Positions 16,941 through 24,447 of a stretch of 64,000 bases of DNA are shown piece by piece. Each line of letters starts with the position of its first letter. Position 1 is the stretch's first letter. This stretch comes from Rickettsia typhi (GTDB lineage: Bacteria; Pseudomonadota; Alphaproteobacteria; Rickettsiales; Deianiraeaceae), in assembly GCA_945881985.1 (NCBI GenBank), contig CAMCVL010000002.1, forward strand, positions 1 to 64,000, read 5' to 3'. The translations under genes and the position numbers were made by a program. The notes below the pieces were generated by a model, which worked only from the letters and a program-made list of their open reading frames with translations, was not told where the DNA came from and did not search any database.

Positions 16941-17794
16941 TTTTTACCGTAATGAACACAAACCAAACCACCTAAAAAACTATAATGCGAAGCTACATTA
17001 AAACCAGCCTCTTTAATTTTTGTTGCAAATTCATCTTTTTTGTAAAAACTTGCAATGCTATTAGTTAGATAATCGTAATCACTTGGGTTGCTGGCAAATT
17101 TTTTTGCAAAAACAGGCATAACCTTTGAGGAATAAATTTTGTAAAGTTCTTTAAAGCAACCATCCTCTGGCGGGCTAAATTCAAGGCAGTAAAAAACGCC
17201 GCCATGGTTTAGTTTGTTGTAAATTTGCTTCAGTGCTTCCTCTATGTCGTAAAAATTACGGATGCCAAATGAGCAAGTGATTGCGTCAAAACTTAGGTCT
17301 TCAACACCTTCCATTTTACAGGCATCAAGAGTGCAAAATTCTGTGTTTGAGTGTAGCTTGTTTATTAAATTGTCAGAGTAAAGCTTGCTGTTTTTTTTGC
17401 AATAGGCAAGATTGCCTTTTATTGCTTTGGTAAATTGCTCTTTACCTTCAAGACGCTGCCTTGCAAGATTTAGCATGTTTTGATTGTAGTCAGTAAGTTT
17501 TACGCTTATTAACTTATTTTGCTTTAAGGCTTTTTTAAGTAGTAATACCGCTATATCGCCGCTACCGCTGGCAAGGTCAAGTATTTTGCAATTGTTTTTA
17601 ATGGATATAAAGTTTGCAAAATCAGCCTTCCATAAACGGTGCAGGTAAAGGCTTGTAATGTCGTTCATCTTGTCGTAGTTTTGGGATGTTGTGTTAAAAA
17701 CATCTTCAACAACTTTTTTTTTGCTATCTGGGTTGTTAAACATTGTTGCAAAAAAGCCAGAAGCTAAATCGCCACTCCCACTAACATAACCCAT
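16928..17794 (-). CDS. ubiE: Ubiquinone/menaquinone biosynthesis C-methyltransferase
   Basis: SAM-dependent C-methylation of the quinone ring. The UbiE/COQ5 pattern is clear: VFNTTSQNYDKMNDITSLYLHRLWK near the N-terminus, motif I ILDLASGSGDIAV, LTDYNQNMLNLARQR, DAITCSFGIRNF and the C-terminal LEFSPPED plus a YDYLTNSIASF stretch. The length (288) exceeds the usual ~250 because of an N-terminal extension of about 25 residues and an insertion after motif II (EQFTKAIKGN...SNTEFCTLDAC). The start lies 20 nt after the nusA stop, and the 3' end overlaps murA. Ubiquinone fits the complex I-related gene elsewhere in the window. Confidence 0.92.
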   Translation of the reverse strand: MGYVSGSGDLASGFFATMFNNPDSKKKVVEDVFNTTSQNYDKMNDITSLYLHRLWKADFANFISIKNNCKILDLASGSGDIAVLLLKKALKQNKLISVKLTDYNQNMLNLARQRLEGKEQFTKAIKGNLAYCKKNSKLYSDNLINKLHSNTEFCTLDACKMEGVEDLSFDAITCSFGIRNFYDIEEALKQIYNKLNHGGVFYCLEFSPPEDGCFKELYKIYSSKVMPVFAKKFASNPSDYDYLTNSIASFYKKDEFATKIKEAGFNVASHYSFLGGLVCVHYGKKCQN

Positions 17795-17814
17795 TTTACT
17801 CAGGTAAAAAGATT

Positions 17815-19311
17815 TTAAATCAATCCAAGCTCCTGTCTTGCAAGCATTATTACTTTTGACATAGCATCGTTGCTAACGGCAAATGTTTTAATTGCATCCT
17901 CCCCGGCAATGTCAATAAAGTCATCAACTGATAAAGCGGCAAGGCTGGCTTTGTCGGCACATTCGTTTGCAAAAAGAGCAAAGACAATTTCAAGACAAAT
18001 ACCGTTTTCAAGTAAAAATGCCGAAAATTCATTATCCTTAGCATCGTTTAATATTTCACCTGCTCTGTTTTTAACTTCCTGAGCTATCTCGGCATTAAAG
18101 TTTGGAATTTTGGATAGGTTTTCAATGTCTGCTATGGCAATGTGCATGAGTGTGTCGTATCCTTCGGATATTAAAAGCCCTGCAACAACTTCGTCAACAC
18201 CCAAAACCTCGGACATTGTTTTTGTTTTAAGTTCAAATTCCTTGGACTTGCGTTGCACCCTCTCCTCTTTTGTAGAGAATGTAACATTAAAACCTGTTAG
18301 CTCAGATATCAATCTTGCATTTTGCCCCCTTCTGCCAATTGCGGTACTAACGGATTCCGATAAAAGAACAACTTCAATTGCGGTGTCCGATGTTCTTTCT
18401 ATGCCTTCAACAGGAATACCCTTAAGGCAGTTTTGCACAAAGGATACTGGCTCAGGGCTCCATTCCACTATGTCAATTTTTTCCTCTTTTAGCTCTTTTG
18501 TGATGTTTTTGATTCTCTTGCCTCTAACGCCTATGCAGGTGCCAACTGGGTCAAGGTTACGGTCGCTTGCAAATACTGCAATTTTGGATCTTGATCCAGC
18601 GTCCCTTGCAACGCATTTAACTTCAACATTGCCGTCAGCAATTTCGGGTACTTCTTGCTTTAAAAGCTCAGTTACAAACTCAGGAGCGGTACGAGTAACA
18701 AATATTTGAAAGCCTTTTTGTAGCCTTTCGGTAGATTTAACCAAGACATTTATTTTGTCCTTAACCTTATATGTGCCAACTTCTTGCACAAGCATGTCTC
18801 TTTTAGGCAACAAAGCCTCCGCCTTACCAAGTATAACAACAAGCCCGCTAGGTAAAATTCTTTTCACTATGCCAGATACCATGGTTCCTATTAGGTCGGT
18901 AAATTCTTTATATTCATTCTCTCTAGTGTATTGATTTAGCTGAAAGAACAAAGACGACCTAACCTGATGCATAACGCTAGGGTTTAGGTCAAAAGCAGGA
19001 ATGTCAAGCTCAATTACATCGCCTAGAGCAGCATCTTTTTTGTATTGCAATGCAGATGCTAAGTCAATTTGTTTGTAGATGTCGTAATTTTGACCTTCAA
19101 CAACTTCTAGCAATTTTGATACATTTATTGAACCATCCTTGCGATTGATTTTAACGGATACTCTAAACTCCCTACAGGTTGTGTCATGCACTGTTTTAAC
19201 AAATGCATCCTCAAGGGCGTCAAAGATTAAATCCTGATTTATGAGCCTTTCGTTAGCAATCATCTCAACATACTGCAAAAGCTCTTTGGATGGTGTGGTT
19301 AATAGACTCAC
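17815..19311 (-). CDS. nusA: Transcription elongation/termination factor NusA
   Basis: Binds RNA polymerase and modulates pausing, termination and antitermination. The 498-residue protein shows the NusA order: an N-terminal RNAP-binding domain, an S1 domain (MVSGIVKRILPSGLVVILGKAEALLP), and KH domains with the hallmark DPVGTCIGVRGKRI and AIGRRGQNARL. Two C-terminal acidic helix-hairpin-helix repeats end it. It is next to rpmF and ubiE rather than in the usual rimP-nusA-infB-rbfA cluster, which suggests rearrangement of the genome. Confidence 0.96.
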   Translation of the reverse strand: MSLLTTPSKELLQYVEMIANERLINQDLIFDALEDAFVKTVHDTTCREFRVSVKINRKDGSINVSKLLEVVEGQNYDIYKQIDLASALQYKKDAALGDVIELDIPAFDLNPSVMHQVRSSLFFQLNQYTRENEYKEFTDLIGTMVSGIVKRILPSGLVVILGKAEALLPKRDMLVQEVGTYKVKDKINVLVKSTERLQKGFQIFVTRTAPEFVTELLKQEVPEIADGNVEVKCVARDAGSRSKIAVFASDRNLDPVGTCIGVRGKRIKNITKELKEEKIDIVEWSPEPVSFVQNCLKGIPVEGIERTSDTAIEVVLLSESVSTAIGRRGQNARLISELTGFNVTFSTKEERVQRKSKEFELKTKTMSEVLGVDEVVAGLLISEGYDTLMHIAIADIENLSKIPNFNAEIAQEVKNRAGEILNDAKDNEFSAFLLENGICLEIVFALFANECADKASLAALSVDDFIDIAGEDAIKTFAVSNDAMSKVIMLARQELGLI

Positions 19312-19380
19312 AAATGATATGAATTAATACAAAGAAAAACTTTTATTTTAGGCACTAAACTTTGCTAAGACAATGTGTAA

Positions 19381-19584
19381 TTACTCAGCTGCAGCTTGGT
19401 CTTGGTCTTGAGCTTTGTCCTCAATAACTTTTACACCCTTGTAAAAACCCTCAGGGGTGATGTTGTGTGCTAAAAATGGCTGACCTGTCTCCTTGTCAAA
19501 CATTATGTTTTTTTTCACAAGACCATTGTGTGCTCTTTTCATTCTGGTTCTTGATTTAGATTTTTTCTTTTTAGGTACTGCCAT
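19381..19584 (-). CDS. rpmF: Large ribosomal subunit protein bL32
   Basis: 67 residues from the ATG at 19584, giving the typical MAVPKKKKSKSRTRMKRAHN start; a longer upstream frame has a hydrophobic, non-L32 N-terminus and is rejected. The zinc-ribbon Cys residues present in many L32 proteins are absent, as in other Cys-free versions. A short tail rich in Asp, Gln and Ala (DQDQAAAE) ends it. It lies 69 nt upstream of nusA on the same strand; the usual neighbours plsX and fabH are not here. Confidence 0.93.
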   Translation of the reverse strand: MAVPKKKKSKSRTRMKRAHNGLVKKNIMFDKETGQPFLAHNITPEGFYKGVKVIEDKAQDQDQAAAE

Positions 19585-19733
19585 ATGGACAAAGACAAAC
19601 TTACAAAACAAACTTATACTTAATAGACTGCAAATATTAAAACACTTTTTGCAAATTATCAAGTTTTTTTACAAAAAATAAAAATGCAACGAAATACACA
19701 TAGATAGTATTCAGTTTTAAAAGCTTTATTGAG

Positions 19734-19749
19734 TTGTATGCGCATACAA
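19734..19749. promoter_or_regulatory. Perfect 16-bp palindrome
   Basis: TTGTATGCGCATACAA is fully self-complementary. It is 16 bp upstream of the strong plus-strand promoter at 19765 and about 150 bp upstream of rpmF. The position and symmetry suggest an operator for a dimeric regulator acting on that promoter; no regulator gene is adjacent. Confidence 0.5.
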
Positions 19750-19764
19750 AAAATAATTTTTTGC

Positions 19765-19793
19765 TTGACAAGAAGTTTGTAATAAACTACAAT
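19765..19793 (+). promoter_or_regulatory. Strong sigma-70-type promoter, antisense to the DUF3800 gene end
   Basis: A perfect TTGACA (19765-19770), an optimal 17-bp spacer and TACAAT (19788-19793). Transcription would start near 19800, running toward the 3' end of the minus-strand DUF3800 gene and directly into the hairpin that begins at 19806. Confidence 0.72.
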
Positions 19794-19799
19794 TTATAC

Positions 19800-19871
19800 T
19801 AAGTGAGGAAGTGTGAAGGTCCGTCATTTCGGTCTCGCGCTATCTGAGATAGGTGATAGCACTTCCTTTTT
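19800..19871 (+). ncRNA. Candidate small structured RNA convergent with the DUF3800 gene
   Basis: A ~70-nt transcript is bounded by the promoter at 19765-19793 and a T-run at 19867-19871. The long-range stem AGGAAGTG (19806-19813) pairs with CACTTCCT (19860-19867), directly followed by the T-run. Inside are a hairpin CTATC-TGA-GATAG (19840-19852), or alternatively GCTATC with GATAGC (19855-19860), and a short CCG/CGG hairpin at 19821-19831. The segment is GC-rich compared with its AT-rich surroundings. About two thirds of it is antisense to the last codons of the DUF3800 gene. Conserved RNA motifs linked to DUF3800 genes have been described in comparative-genomics surveys; I cannot tell whether this is one of them. 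It could also be a bidirectional terminator. Confidence 0.5.
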
Positions 19872-20618
19872 AAATTTATCTATATTACTGTAGTAGACAC
19901 CGTATCCGTTTTTTCTACTATCATCCATGTCAACAATTAGTTTAATTTTATCCTGAATGACATTAAGATATCCATCTTCCTTGTTGATTAAAAATCTATT
20001 TAATGCCCATAGCACATAATCAATAACCTGCAGACCACTATGGTTTGCAGGTTCACCTATAAAGCAATCAGTTTTATAAACGGAGTTTTTTTCATATCTT
20101 TTGTAAAAATTATTCTTTGCTTTTATTACAGCCTCTTGAATTGAGTTGTTTGTTATTGTATTAGTACGCTTTGCAAACACAATTGTATTATCGCTCTTAT
20201 GTAATCTATCTCTAAGTAAGCGTGATATCATCTTATGATATTCTTCCTTTGTTGAAAAATTAATTGAAAGTGTATTTTGCATTACGACTTTTCGTCTAAA
20301 AATAATATGAGCCGAAAAATCAGTTTGTTTTAAAAGTTCAAAAAATTGAATTCTTATTGGATACATGTCATTTTTAGCGTGAAAAAAATTCAATGACTCT
20401 TGAAGATTTTTAATGTGTTTATACAGTTCATTTTCTGAAATGTTTTTACGCAAATCGTTCACATTTTTATTCAACAGATCAACATTTTTTATCTTTATAA
20501 GACCGAGATAAAATAAGGGTGTCACGCCATTTAAAGATAGATTAAGATATTTCTTGTGTTTGTCAAAAATTGCTAAATCTCCACTTTCATCAATGTAATA
20601 ATAAGTTTTTTCATTCAT
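19824..20618 (-). CDS. DUF3800 domain protein
   Basis: 264 residues with the DUF3800 hallmarks: YYIDESGDLAIF at the N-terminus, FFHAKND (residues ~77-83), and a C-terminal SGLQVIDYVLWALNRF segment with an Asp-Tyr pair. The Asp/Glu residues at both ends suggest an RNase H-like fold, but the reaction is unknown. DUF3800 genes are often found in mobile or defence-rich regions. No partner protein gene is adjacent; the nearest item is the convergent RNA candidate that overlaps its last codons. The C-terminal SPISDSARPK is encoded by the structured GC-rich segment. The frame is intact with an ATG at 20618. About 140 bp of AT-rich DNA separate it from the next gene. Confidence 0.8.
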   Translation of the reverse strand: MNEKTYYYIDESGDLAIFDKHKKYLNLSLNGVTPLFYLGLIKIKNVDLLNKNVNDLRKNISENELYKHIKNLQESLNFFHAKNDMYPIRIQFFELLKQTDFSAHIIFRRKVVMQNTLSINFSTKEEYHKMISRLLRDRLHKSDNTIVFAKRTNTITNNSIQEAVIKAKNNFYKRYEKNSVYKTDCFIGEPANHSGLQVIDYVLWALNRFLINKEDGYLNVIQDKIKLIVDMDDSRKNGYGVYYSNIDKFKKEVLSPISDSARPK

Positions 20619-20757
20619 ACAACAATCTATTCCAATGTATCAAAATTTAATTGTACTTTGCAAAAAATCATTGTCAACATATAAAGCCTTTAAGTTTAAT
20701 GATTCAAAAAATAAATACATCATCTGTCATTTGGTCTGTATTGTTCAATGTTAATTG

Positions 20758-21492
20758 CTAAACAAATCCACGAAAGTTGTTTAAGTTGCCATAACTTTTG
20801 CAAGAGGTTATGGTTTTGTTGCAGGCAAGGCTAACTGAGTATTCATCACCGGTTTTAATTGTATAATAGGGTATTTGCATTAGATTGATTTTTTTGCCAT
20901 CAAGATTTTTGATAGTAAAGTTTAGTCCAGCATTTTGCCCGCTTATAAAAACAAGATTGGCAAAATTGTATCTCTCAGTATTTTCGTTGTCGCTTGGCAA
21001 TGAGTTGTCTATAAAAGATGCTGCGTCAAAAACCTCGCTAACGCTTCCAAAAGTTGTGTAATCTTGCCTTTTTAAAGTGCATTTTGCATCGCAAAAGTCC
21101 GCACTGCAATAAGAGGAGACTCTTTGCACCAAGCTGTCGCTTAATGGTGGCTTGGTAGCAAATGTTATGCCCGTAACCTCACCGGTGTTTTTTGCTTTAC
21201 TAAAACATAAATTGTTGCATTTGGTTACAACTTGCTCTTTGTAAATTACATATAGATTTAAGCTATGATTTGCAATTTTGCGTAAAACATCAGGGTAGGC
21301 GGCAAAGCTAAGCTCTAGGCTTAAAAAATCACCTGAACTTTTGCTTGTTAGGTTTGTTACATCAAAATTGTAATGCTCGTAGCTTGCATTATTGGCGGCT
21401 ACAAGATTGTAAAGCTCCGTTTTTAAATCTTTAAGATTAGTGCAATTTGTAAAACCCTTACCATTTTGTTTAGAAAGTATAAAAATTTGCAT
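20758..21492 (-). CDS. Phage/gene-transfer-agent tail protein, DUF2163 family
   Basis: 244 residues. The C-terminus is the best clue: a Cys-rich stretch ending in SLACNKTITSCKSYGNLNNFRGF matches the GCDKxxxTC...NxxNFRG ending of DUF2163/BR0599 phage proteins, including the GTA tail gene of alphaproteobacteria. The FCDAKCTL and the GQNAGLNFTIKNLDGKKINL segments also fit that family. Members contribute to the tail or baseplate. No other head or tail genes are next to it, so it looks like a scattered GTA relic or a remnant of one. The first codons overlap the end of the upstream gene by 23 nt. Confidence 0.7.
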   Translation of the reverse strand: MQIFILSKQNGKGFTNCTNLKDLKTELYNLVAANNASYEHYNFDVTNLTSKSSGDFLSLELSFAAYPDVLRKIANHSLNLYVIYKEQVVTKCNNLCFSKAKNTGEVTGITFATKPPLSDSLVQRVSSYCSADFCDAKCTLKRQDYTTFGSVSEVFDAASFIDNSLPSDNENTERYNFANLVFISGQNAGLNFTIKNLDGKKINLMQIPYYTIKTGDEYSVSLACNKTITSCKSYGNLNNFRGFV

Positions 21493-21958
21493 AAAATAAT
21501 AAAAAAGAACATAAAAAAATTATGCCATCTAGGCACTTGCACTTGCATTTACCCACTTTATCTATTGCAAAATAAATTGCTAACAAACTAAATGCAGGTG
21601 ATTGCATGGCTTGTGATTTAGTAGATTTTTGCTCGCAAAAACTTGCAAGATTTGCAAAATTTAAAAATCCATCATGATGCGACCTAATAAGCCTTAGCTG
21701 ATAGGGCGTTAAGTCCTTATTGCCAAGCTCTTTATCTTTTTGTTTTTGCCTTGCCTCGTGACTTAAAAAAATAATATTTTTATAAGCGGTGATTATTTTT
21801 TCAATGCTCTGCACCTTGTAATAGCTTGACTTATCGCTATCGTCGTTTAATTGCAAGCTTATCACGATATCCTTAAGCCCTTTAATTAAAGGCTCTATCT
21901 CCTCCATCTGGTAGATGGCATTTGATATGCTACCATTGTTTTTACAGTTGTTATTCAT
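21470..21958 (-). CDS. Hypothetical protein preceding the DUF2163 gene
   Basis: 162 residues, family not recognised. The N-terminal ~110 residues are helical and charged, with Lys- and Glu-rich stretches (EKIITAYKNIIFLSHEARQKQKDKELGNKDLTP split by acidic residues). The last 25 residues are hydrophobic and Cys-rich (CKCKCLDGIIFLCSF), resembling a membrane anchor or read-through of a shifted frame. The 3' end overlaps the start of the DUF2163 gene by 23 nt, suggesting translational coupling. It does not resemble the DUF2460 or NlpC/P60 genes that flank DUF2163 in typical GTA clusters. Moderately confident that it is expressed. Confidence 0.5.
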   Translation of the reverse strand: MNNNCKNNGSISNAIYQMEEIEPLIKGLKDIVISLQLNDDSDKSSYYKVQSIEKIITAYKNIIFLSHEARQKQKDKELGNKDLTPYQLRLIRSHHDGFLNFANLASFCEQKSTKSQAMQSPAFSLLAIYFAIDKVGKCKCKCLDGIIFLCSFLLFYANFYTF

Positions 21959-22108
21959 TTAAAAGTTTAAAAATGTAATGTTTTTTATTCTAAAATAGCG
22001 GTGCGATTTGCAAAATAATTATAAAAAGGTTTGATTATTTTAAAATTCCTGCTAAATTCTACATTGCACTGCTGGTATAAATAATATCTTTGTTTGTTGT
22101 TTGTTTTT

Positions 22109-22576
22109 ATGGAAGCGCTTTCCTACTTTTTTTCATCCGAGTTTAGAGTGTACTACGAGGATACAGACTCCGGCGGGGTTGTGTATTATGCAAACTACCT
22201 TAAATTTGCCGAGAGAGCCCGCACTGAGGCACTAAGAGAGCAGGGGGTTAATCAATCGGAGCTAAAGGAGCAAACTGGATTGTTTTTTATCGTTAAGTCC
22301 TGCAATATTAACTTTGTTAAGCCTGCAAGATTGGATGATGTGCTTATAGTTAAAACTCTCTTTAAAAAAGTTGCACAAACAAGCACAATTGTTGTGCAGC
22401 ATATTTACACAAAAAATCTATTACTTGCCGAAATTGAGGTTGTTTTAGTTTGTGTAAAAGAGAATGATGATAAAAAAATCCTTCCTTTTAGACTACCAAA
22501 CGACATAGCAACAAAACTAAGGGGTAAAAAACAACATCCGGACTTGGTTAAGATTAAAAACAAGATTAATTCTTAA
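22109..22576 (+). CDS. ybgC: Acyl-CoA thioesterase, YbgC/FadM hot-dog family
   Basis: 155 residues from the ATG at 22109 (a TTG upstream is rejected). The hot-dog thioesterase signature YYEDTDSGGVVYYANYLKFAERARTEAL includes the catalytic Asp and the YANYL loop; INFVKPARLDDVLIV is the conserved second strand. YbgC hydrolyses acyl-CoA or acyl-ACP and is usually encoded first in the tol-pal operon. Here tolQRAB-pal do not follow; the gene is instead 9 nt upstream of rnpA, another sign of shuffled operons. Confidence 0.9.
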   Translation: MEALSYFFSSEFRVYYEDTDSGGVVYYANYLKFAERARTEALREQGVNQSELKEQTGLFFIVKSCNINFVKPARLDDVLIVKTLFKKVAQTSTIVVQHIYTKNLLLAEIEVVLVCVKENDDKKILPFRLPNDIATKLRGKKQHPDLVKIKNKINS

Positions 22577-22585
22577 AAATACAAA

Positions 22586-22963
22586 TTGCGTGCTAGTCTT
22601 AAAAAATACGAGGATTTTAAGCTTATCTTGTCAAGCGGCGAGCGTAAGGTGCTTAACAAATGCATAATTTGCTATCTTGATAAAAATATTTTTTTGCAAA
22701 AGCTAAGCCTAAAATCTAAAATAAGGCATGCTATCTACTCGGCTTCCAAAACTCTTGTTTTTGGCATTTTAACTAGCAAAAAAATGGGCTGCGCCGTTAA
22801 ACGCAATCATTTTAAACGCCTTGTTAGAGCCTCGCTTAACAATGCAAGTTTAAACCCTAATTATTTTTATGTATTTTTGCCAAACTTAAAGCCAAGACCC
22901 CAAGGCTCCCTGCCGCAGGATCTTGCCTACTTGGCAAAAAAATTACCATCGGTTAATTTATAA
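22586..22963 (+). CDS. rnpA: Ribonuclease P protein component
   Basis: 125 residues. The RnpA signature is clear in FGILTSKKMGCAVKRNHFKRLVRAS, which matches the RNR-motif helix that binds the P RNA; in the classical KRNxxKRLxR pattern here the central residue is His. The N-terminal LRASLKKYEDF strand fits as well. The only start in frame is TTG at 22586, as no ATG precedes the conserved part. The usual upstream neighbour rpmH is absent; it sits between ybgC (9 nt before) and a small membrane protein gene (4 nt after). Confidence 0.88.
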   Translation: MRASLKKYEDFKLILSSGERKVLNKCIICYLDKNIFLQKLSLKSKIRHAIYSASKTLVFGILTSKKMGCAVKRNHFKRLVRASLNNASLNPNYFYVFLPNLKPRPQGSLPQDLAYLAKKLPSVNL

Positions 22964-22967
22964 AAAA

Positions 22968-23198
22968 ATGCAAGTAGTTTTATTTACAGTTTTAATGCTA
23001 TTGTTTATTGTTTTTGCCTTAGTTGTTGCCTTTAGTTTTTCAAACGGAATGAGCTTTATGAGGATGCAAAAATCCCTCAGCAACAGGCTATTAAACAAAA
23101 AGCAACTCTTGCTGCAAAAAAAAGATATAAACTACAAGCATCAAGGCAAATCCTACAACCCCCGCGAGGAGGAAGATGTTGTACAGAAGAATAATTAG
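22968..23198 (+). CDS. Small membrane protein, HIG1-like first half
   Basis: 76 residues from the ATG at 22968, 4 nt after rnpA. One transmembrane helix (about residues 3-24) is followed by a cytoplasmic basic tail with SFMRMQKSLSNRLLNKKQLLLQ. That stretch resembles the loop of alphaproteobacterial twin-TM HIG1-domain proteins (MARGG...SNRLMR...Q type), but the second helix is missing. HIG1 proteins assist assembly of cytochrome oxidase; whether this single-helix version does is unknown. An AGGAGG sequence near its 3' end precedes the next small frame. Confidence 0.45.
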   Translation: MQVVLFTVLMLLFIVFALVVAFSFSNGMSFMRMQKSLSNRLLNKKQLLLQKKDINYKHQGKSYNPREEEDVVQKNN

Positions 23199-23283
23199 GA
23201 TGTTTTATGCTGAAAGTGAAGTTACAAGACGCCCCGCACGTAAGCACCTTAAAAAAGGGAGAACCCACGAGGACCACGAATAA
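23176..23283 (+). CDS. Possible 35-residue basic protein overlapping the previous gene
   Basis: ATG at 23176 preceded by a perfect AGGAGG (23167-23172) with a short 3-nt gap. It encodes a very basic peptide (MLYRRIIRMFYAESEVTRRPARKH..., rich in Arg and Lys) ending at a TAA. It overlaps the upstream gene by 23 nt in a different frame. A second ATG at 23200 (MFYAESE) is an alternative. Too short for a family call; the purine-rich RBS is the main reason for listing it. Confidence 0.35.
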   Translation: MLYRRIIRMFYAESEVTRRPARKHLKKGRTHEDHE

Positions 23284-23362
23284 ATTATTTAATAATTTTG
23301 ATTAATTGTCAAGCTGGAATTAATATGATAATATAAATCGTGAAATTATTTCAATACTTTTT

Positions 23363-24400
23363 ATGACTAACTCCACAGCCCCAAAGCAAATCCTAATCAT
23401 TGCCCGCAGGTACATGGGGGATAATGTTTTTACGAGTCCTGTTGTTATTTATCCTTTGCTTGCGGATGAGGCAAGGCAGATTGTTGTGCTGCAATACAAT
23501 AAGCTGCCGCAAAAAATTTATAATGATATTGACCCCTCGCTTAAAAGCCGTATTACATTTGTCAATTACGATGGTTTTTGTAAGACTGTAATAAAGCTGA
23601 GGGCGTTGGGGTGTTTTGACATTGTTATTAATCTGTCTACAACCTCGTTTTCCCGCCGCTTGCTTACTTTGTGCCTTAGGGCAAAGGTAAGATACAACAC
23701 ATTTTTTAGCCCCGTAAAATGCAATAAGATTGCCAATGGTAAAAGAGTGCGGACATATAAGTTTGCAGACAATGCCTTTATGTTTTTTAGTAATTTTACA
23801 AATAAATTGCTTGGTGCAAATTTTAGCTATAAGGATGTTAATCTTTTGCATCAAGATGCAGGCAAAGAGGATAAAGGTTATGTATTGTTATGCCCCGGGG
23901 CAAGCGGAGCTTACAAAACTTGGTCTTTGCAAAATTTTATAGACTTAAGCCTTGCCCTGCAGGCTAAGGGGCAGAGAGTTTGGGTTTTAAGCGGCTCTTC
24001 AAAATCTGAGCTTATTGCTGCAGAGCGGATTCCGGCCGAAAAAATTGTTAAAGGCGAGGCAGATTTTAGCGACATAAAGCATATCATTAAAAATGCTGGG
24101 CTCGTTGTTGCAAACGATAGCGGATTTATGCACTTATCTGCAATGCTTGGCGTGCAAACTCTTGGGGTTTTTGCTCAAAACAGCCCCGAGGTCTACGGCT
24201 ATCCTTTTATGCCAAATTTTAAGTCAATTACAGCAAAAGGTCTTGTATGTCACCCATGCGGGCACGCAAAGGCTTTTAAGCTTTGTCCTTTTAGCAACAG
24301 CAATGCCGCCGCAAAGCAAATGCCACTTGCATGTATTGCCAGCATATCGGTGAAAGATGTTTTGTTTAGCATAGAATCTTTCTTCAAAATGCCTTTGTAA
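23363..24400 (+). CDS. Glycosyltransferase family 9 (heptosyltransferase-like)
   Basis: 345 residues with the GT9 layout: N-terminal RRYMGDNVFTSPV (acceptor-side loop), and a C-terminal ADP-sugar domain with CPGASGAYKTWSLQNF, DIKHIIKNAGLVVANDSGFMHLSAMLGV and LGVFAQNSPEVYGY. The NDSGFMHL motif is the classical donor-binding D-x-G-xxH element. It probably adds heptose or a related sugar to an LPS core, acting at the cytoplasmic face of the inner membrane. LPS loss is common in many Rickettsiales, so this gene argues for a retained outer-membrane glycolipid. It ends convergently with the next gene. Confidence 0.85.
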   Translation: MTNSTAPKQILIIARRYMGDNVFTSPVVIYPLLADEARQIVVLQYNKLPQKIYNDIDPSLKSRITFVNYDGFCKTVIKLRALGCFDIVINLSTTSFSRRLLTLCLRAKVRYNTFFSPVKCNKIANGKRVRTYKFADNAFMFFSNFTNKLLGANFSYKDVNLLHQDAGKEDKGYVLLCPGASGAYKTWSLQNFIDLSLALQAKGQRVWVLSGSSKSELIAAERIPAEKIVKGEADFSDIKHIIKNAGLVVANDSGFMHLSAMLGVQTLGVFAQNSPEVYGYPFMPNFKSITAKGLVCHPCGHAKAFKLCPFSNSNAAAKQMPLACIASISVKDVLFSIESFFKMPL

Positions 24401-24410
24401 TATAGTGTAA

Positions 24411-24428
24411 ATTGCTAAAAAAAGCAAT
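24411..24428. terminator. Weak hairpin between convergent genes
   Basis: ATTGCT (24411-24416) and AGCAAT (24423-24428) form a 6-bp stem around AAAAAA, between the convergent GT9 and nitronate-monooxygenase genes. Low GC and no T-run make it a weak candidate. Confidence 0.25.
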
Positions 24429-24447
24429 AAGGTTAAGTTTAAATACC

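Noticed and set aside
19800-19871. 4.5S (SRP) RNA
   Set aside because: The GGTCC piece recalls the SRP RNA, but the conserved apical GGAAGG/AGCAG internal loops are missing.
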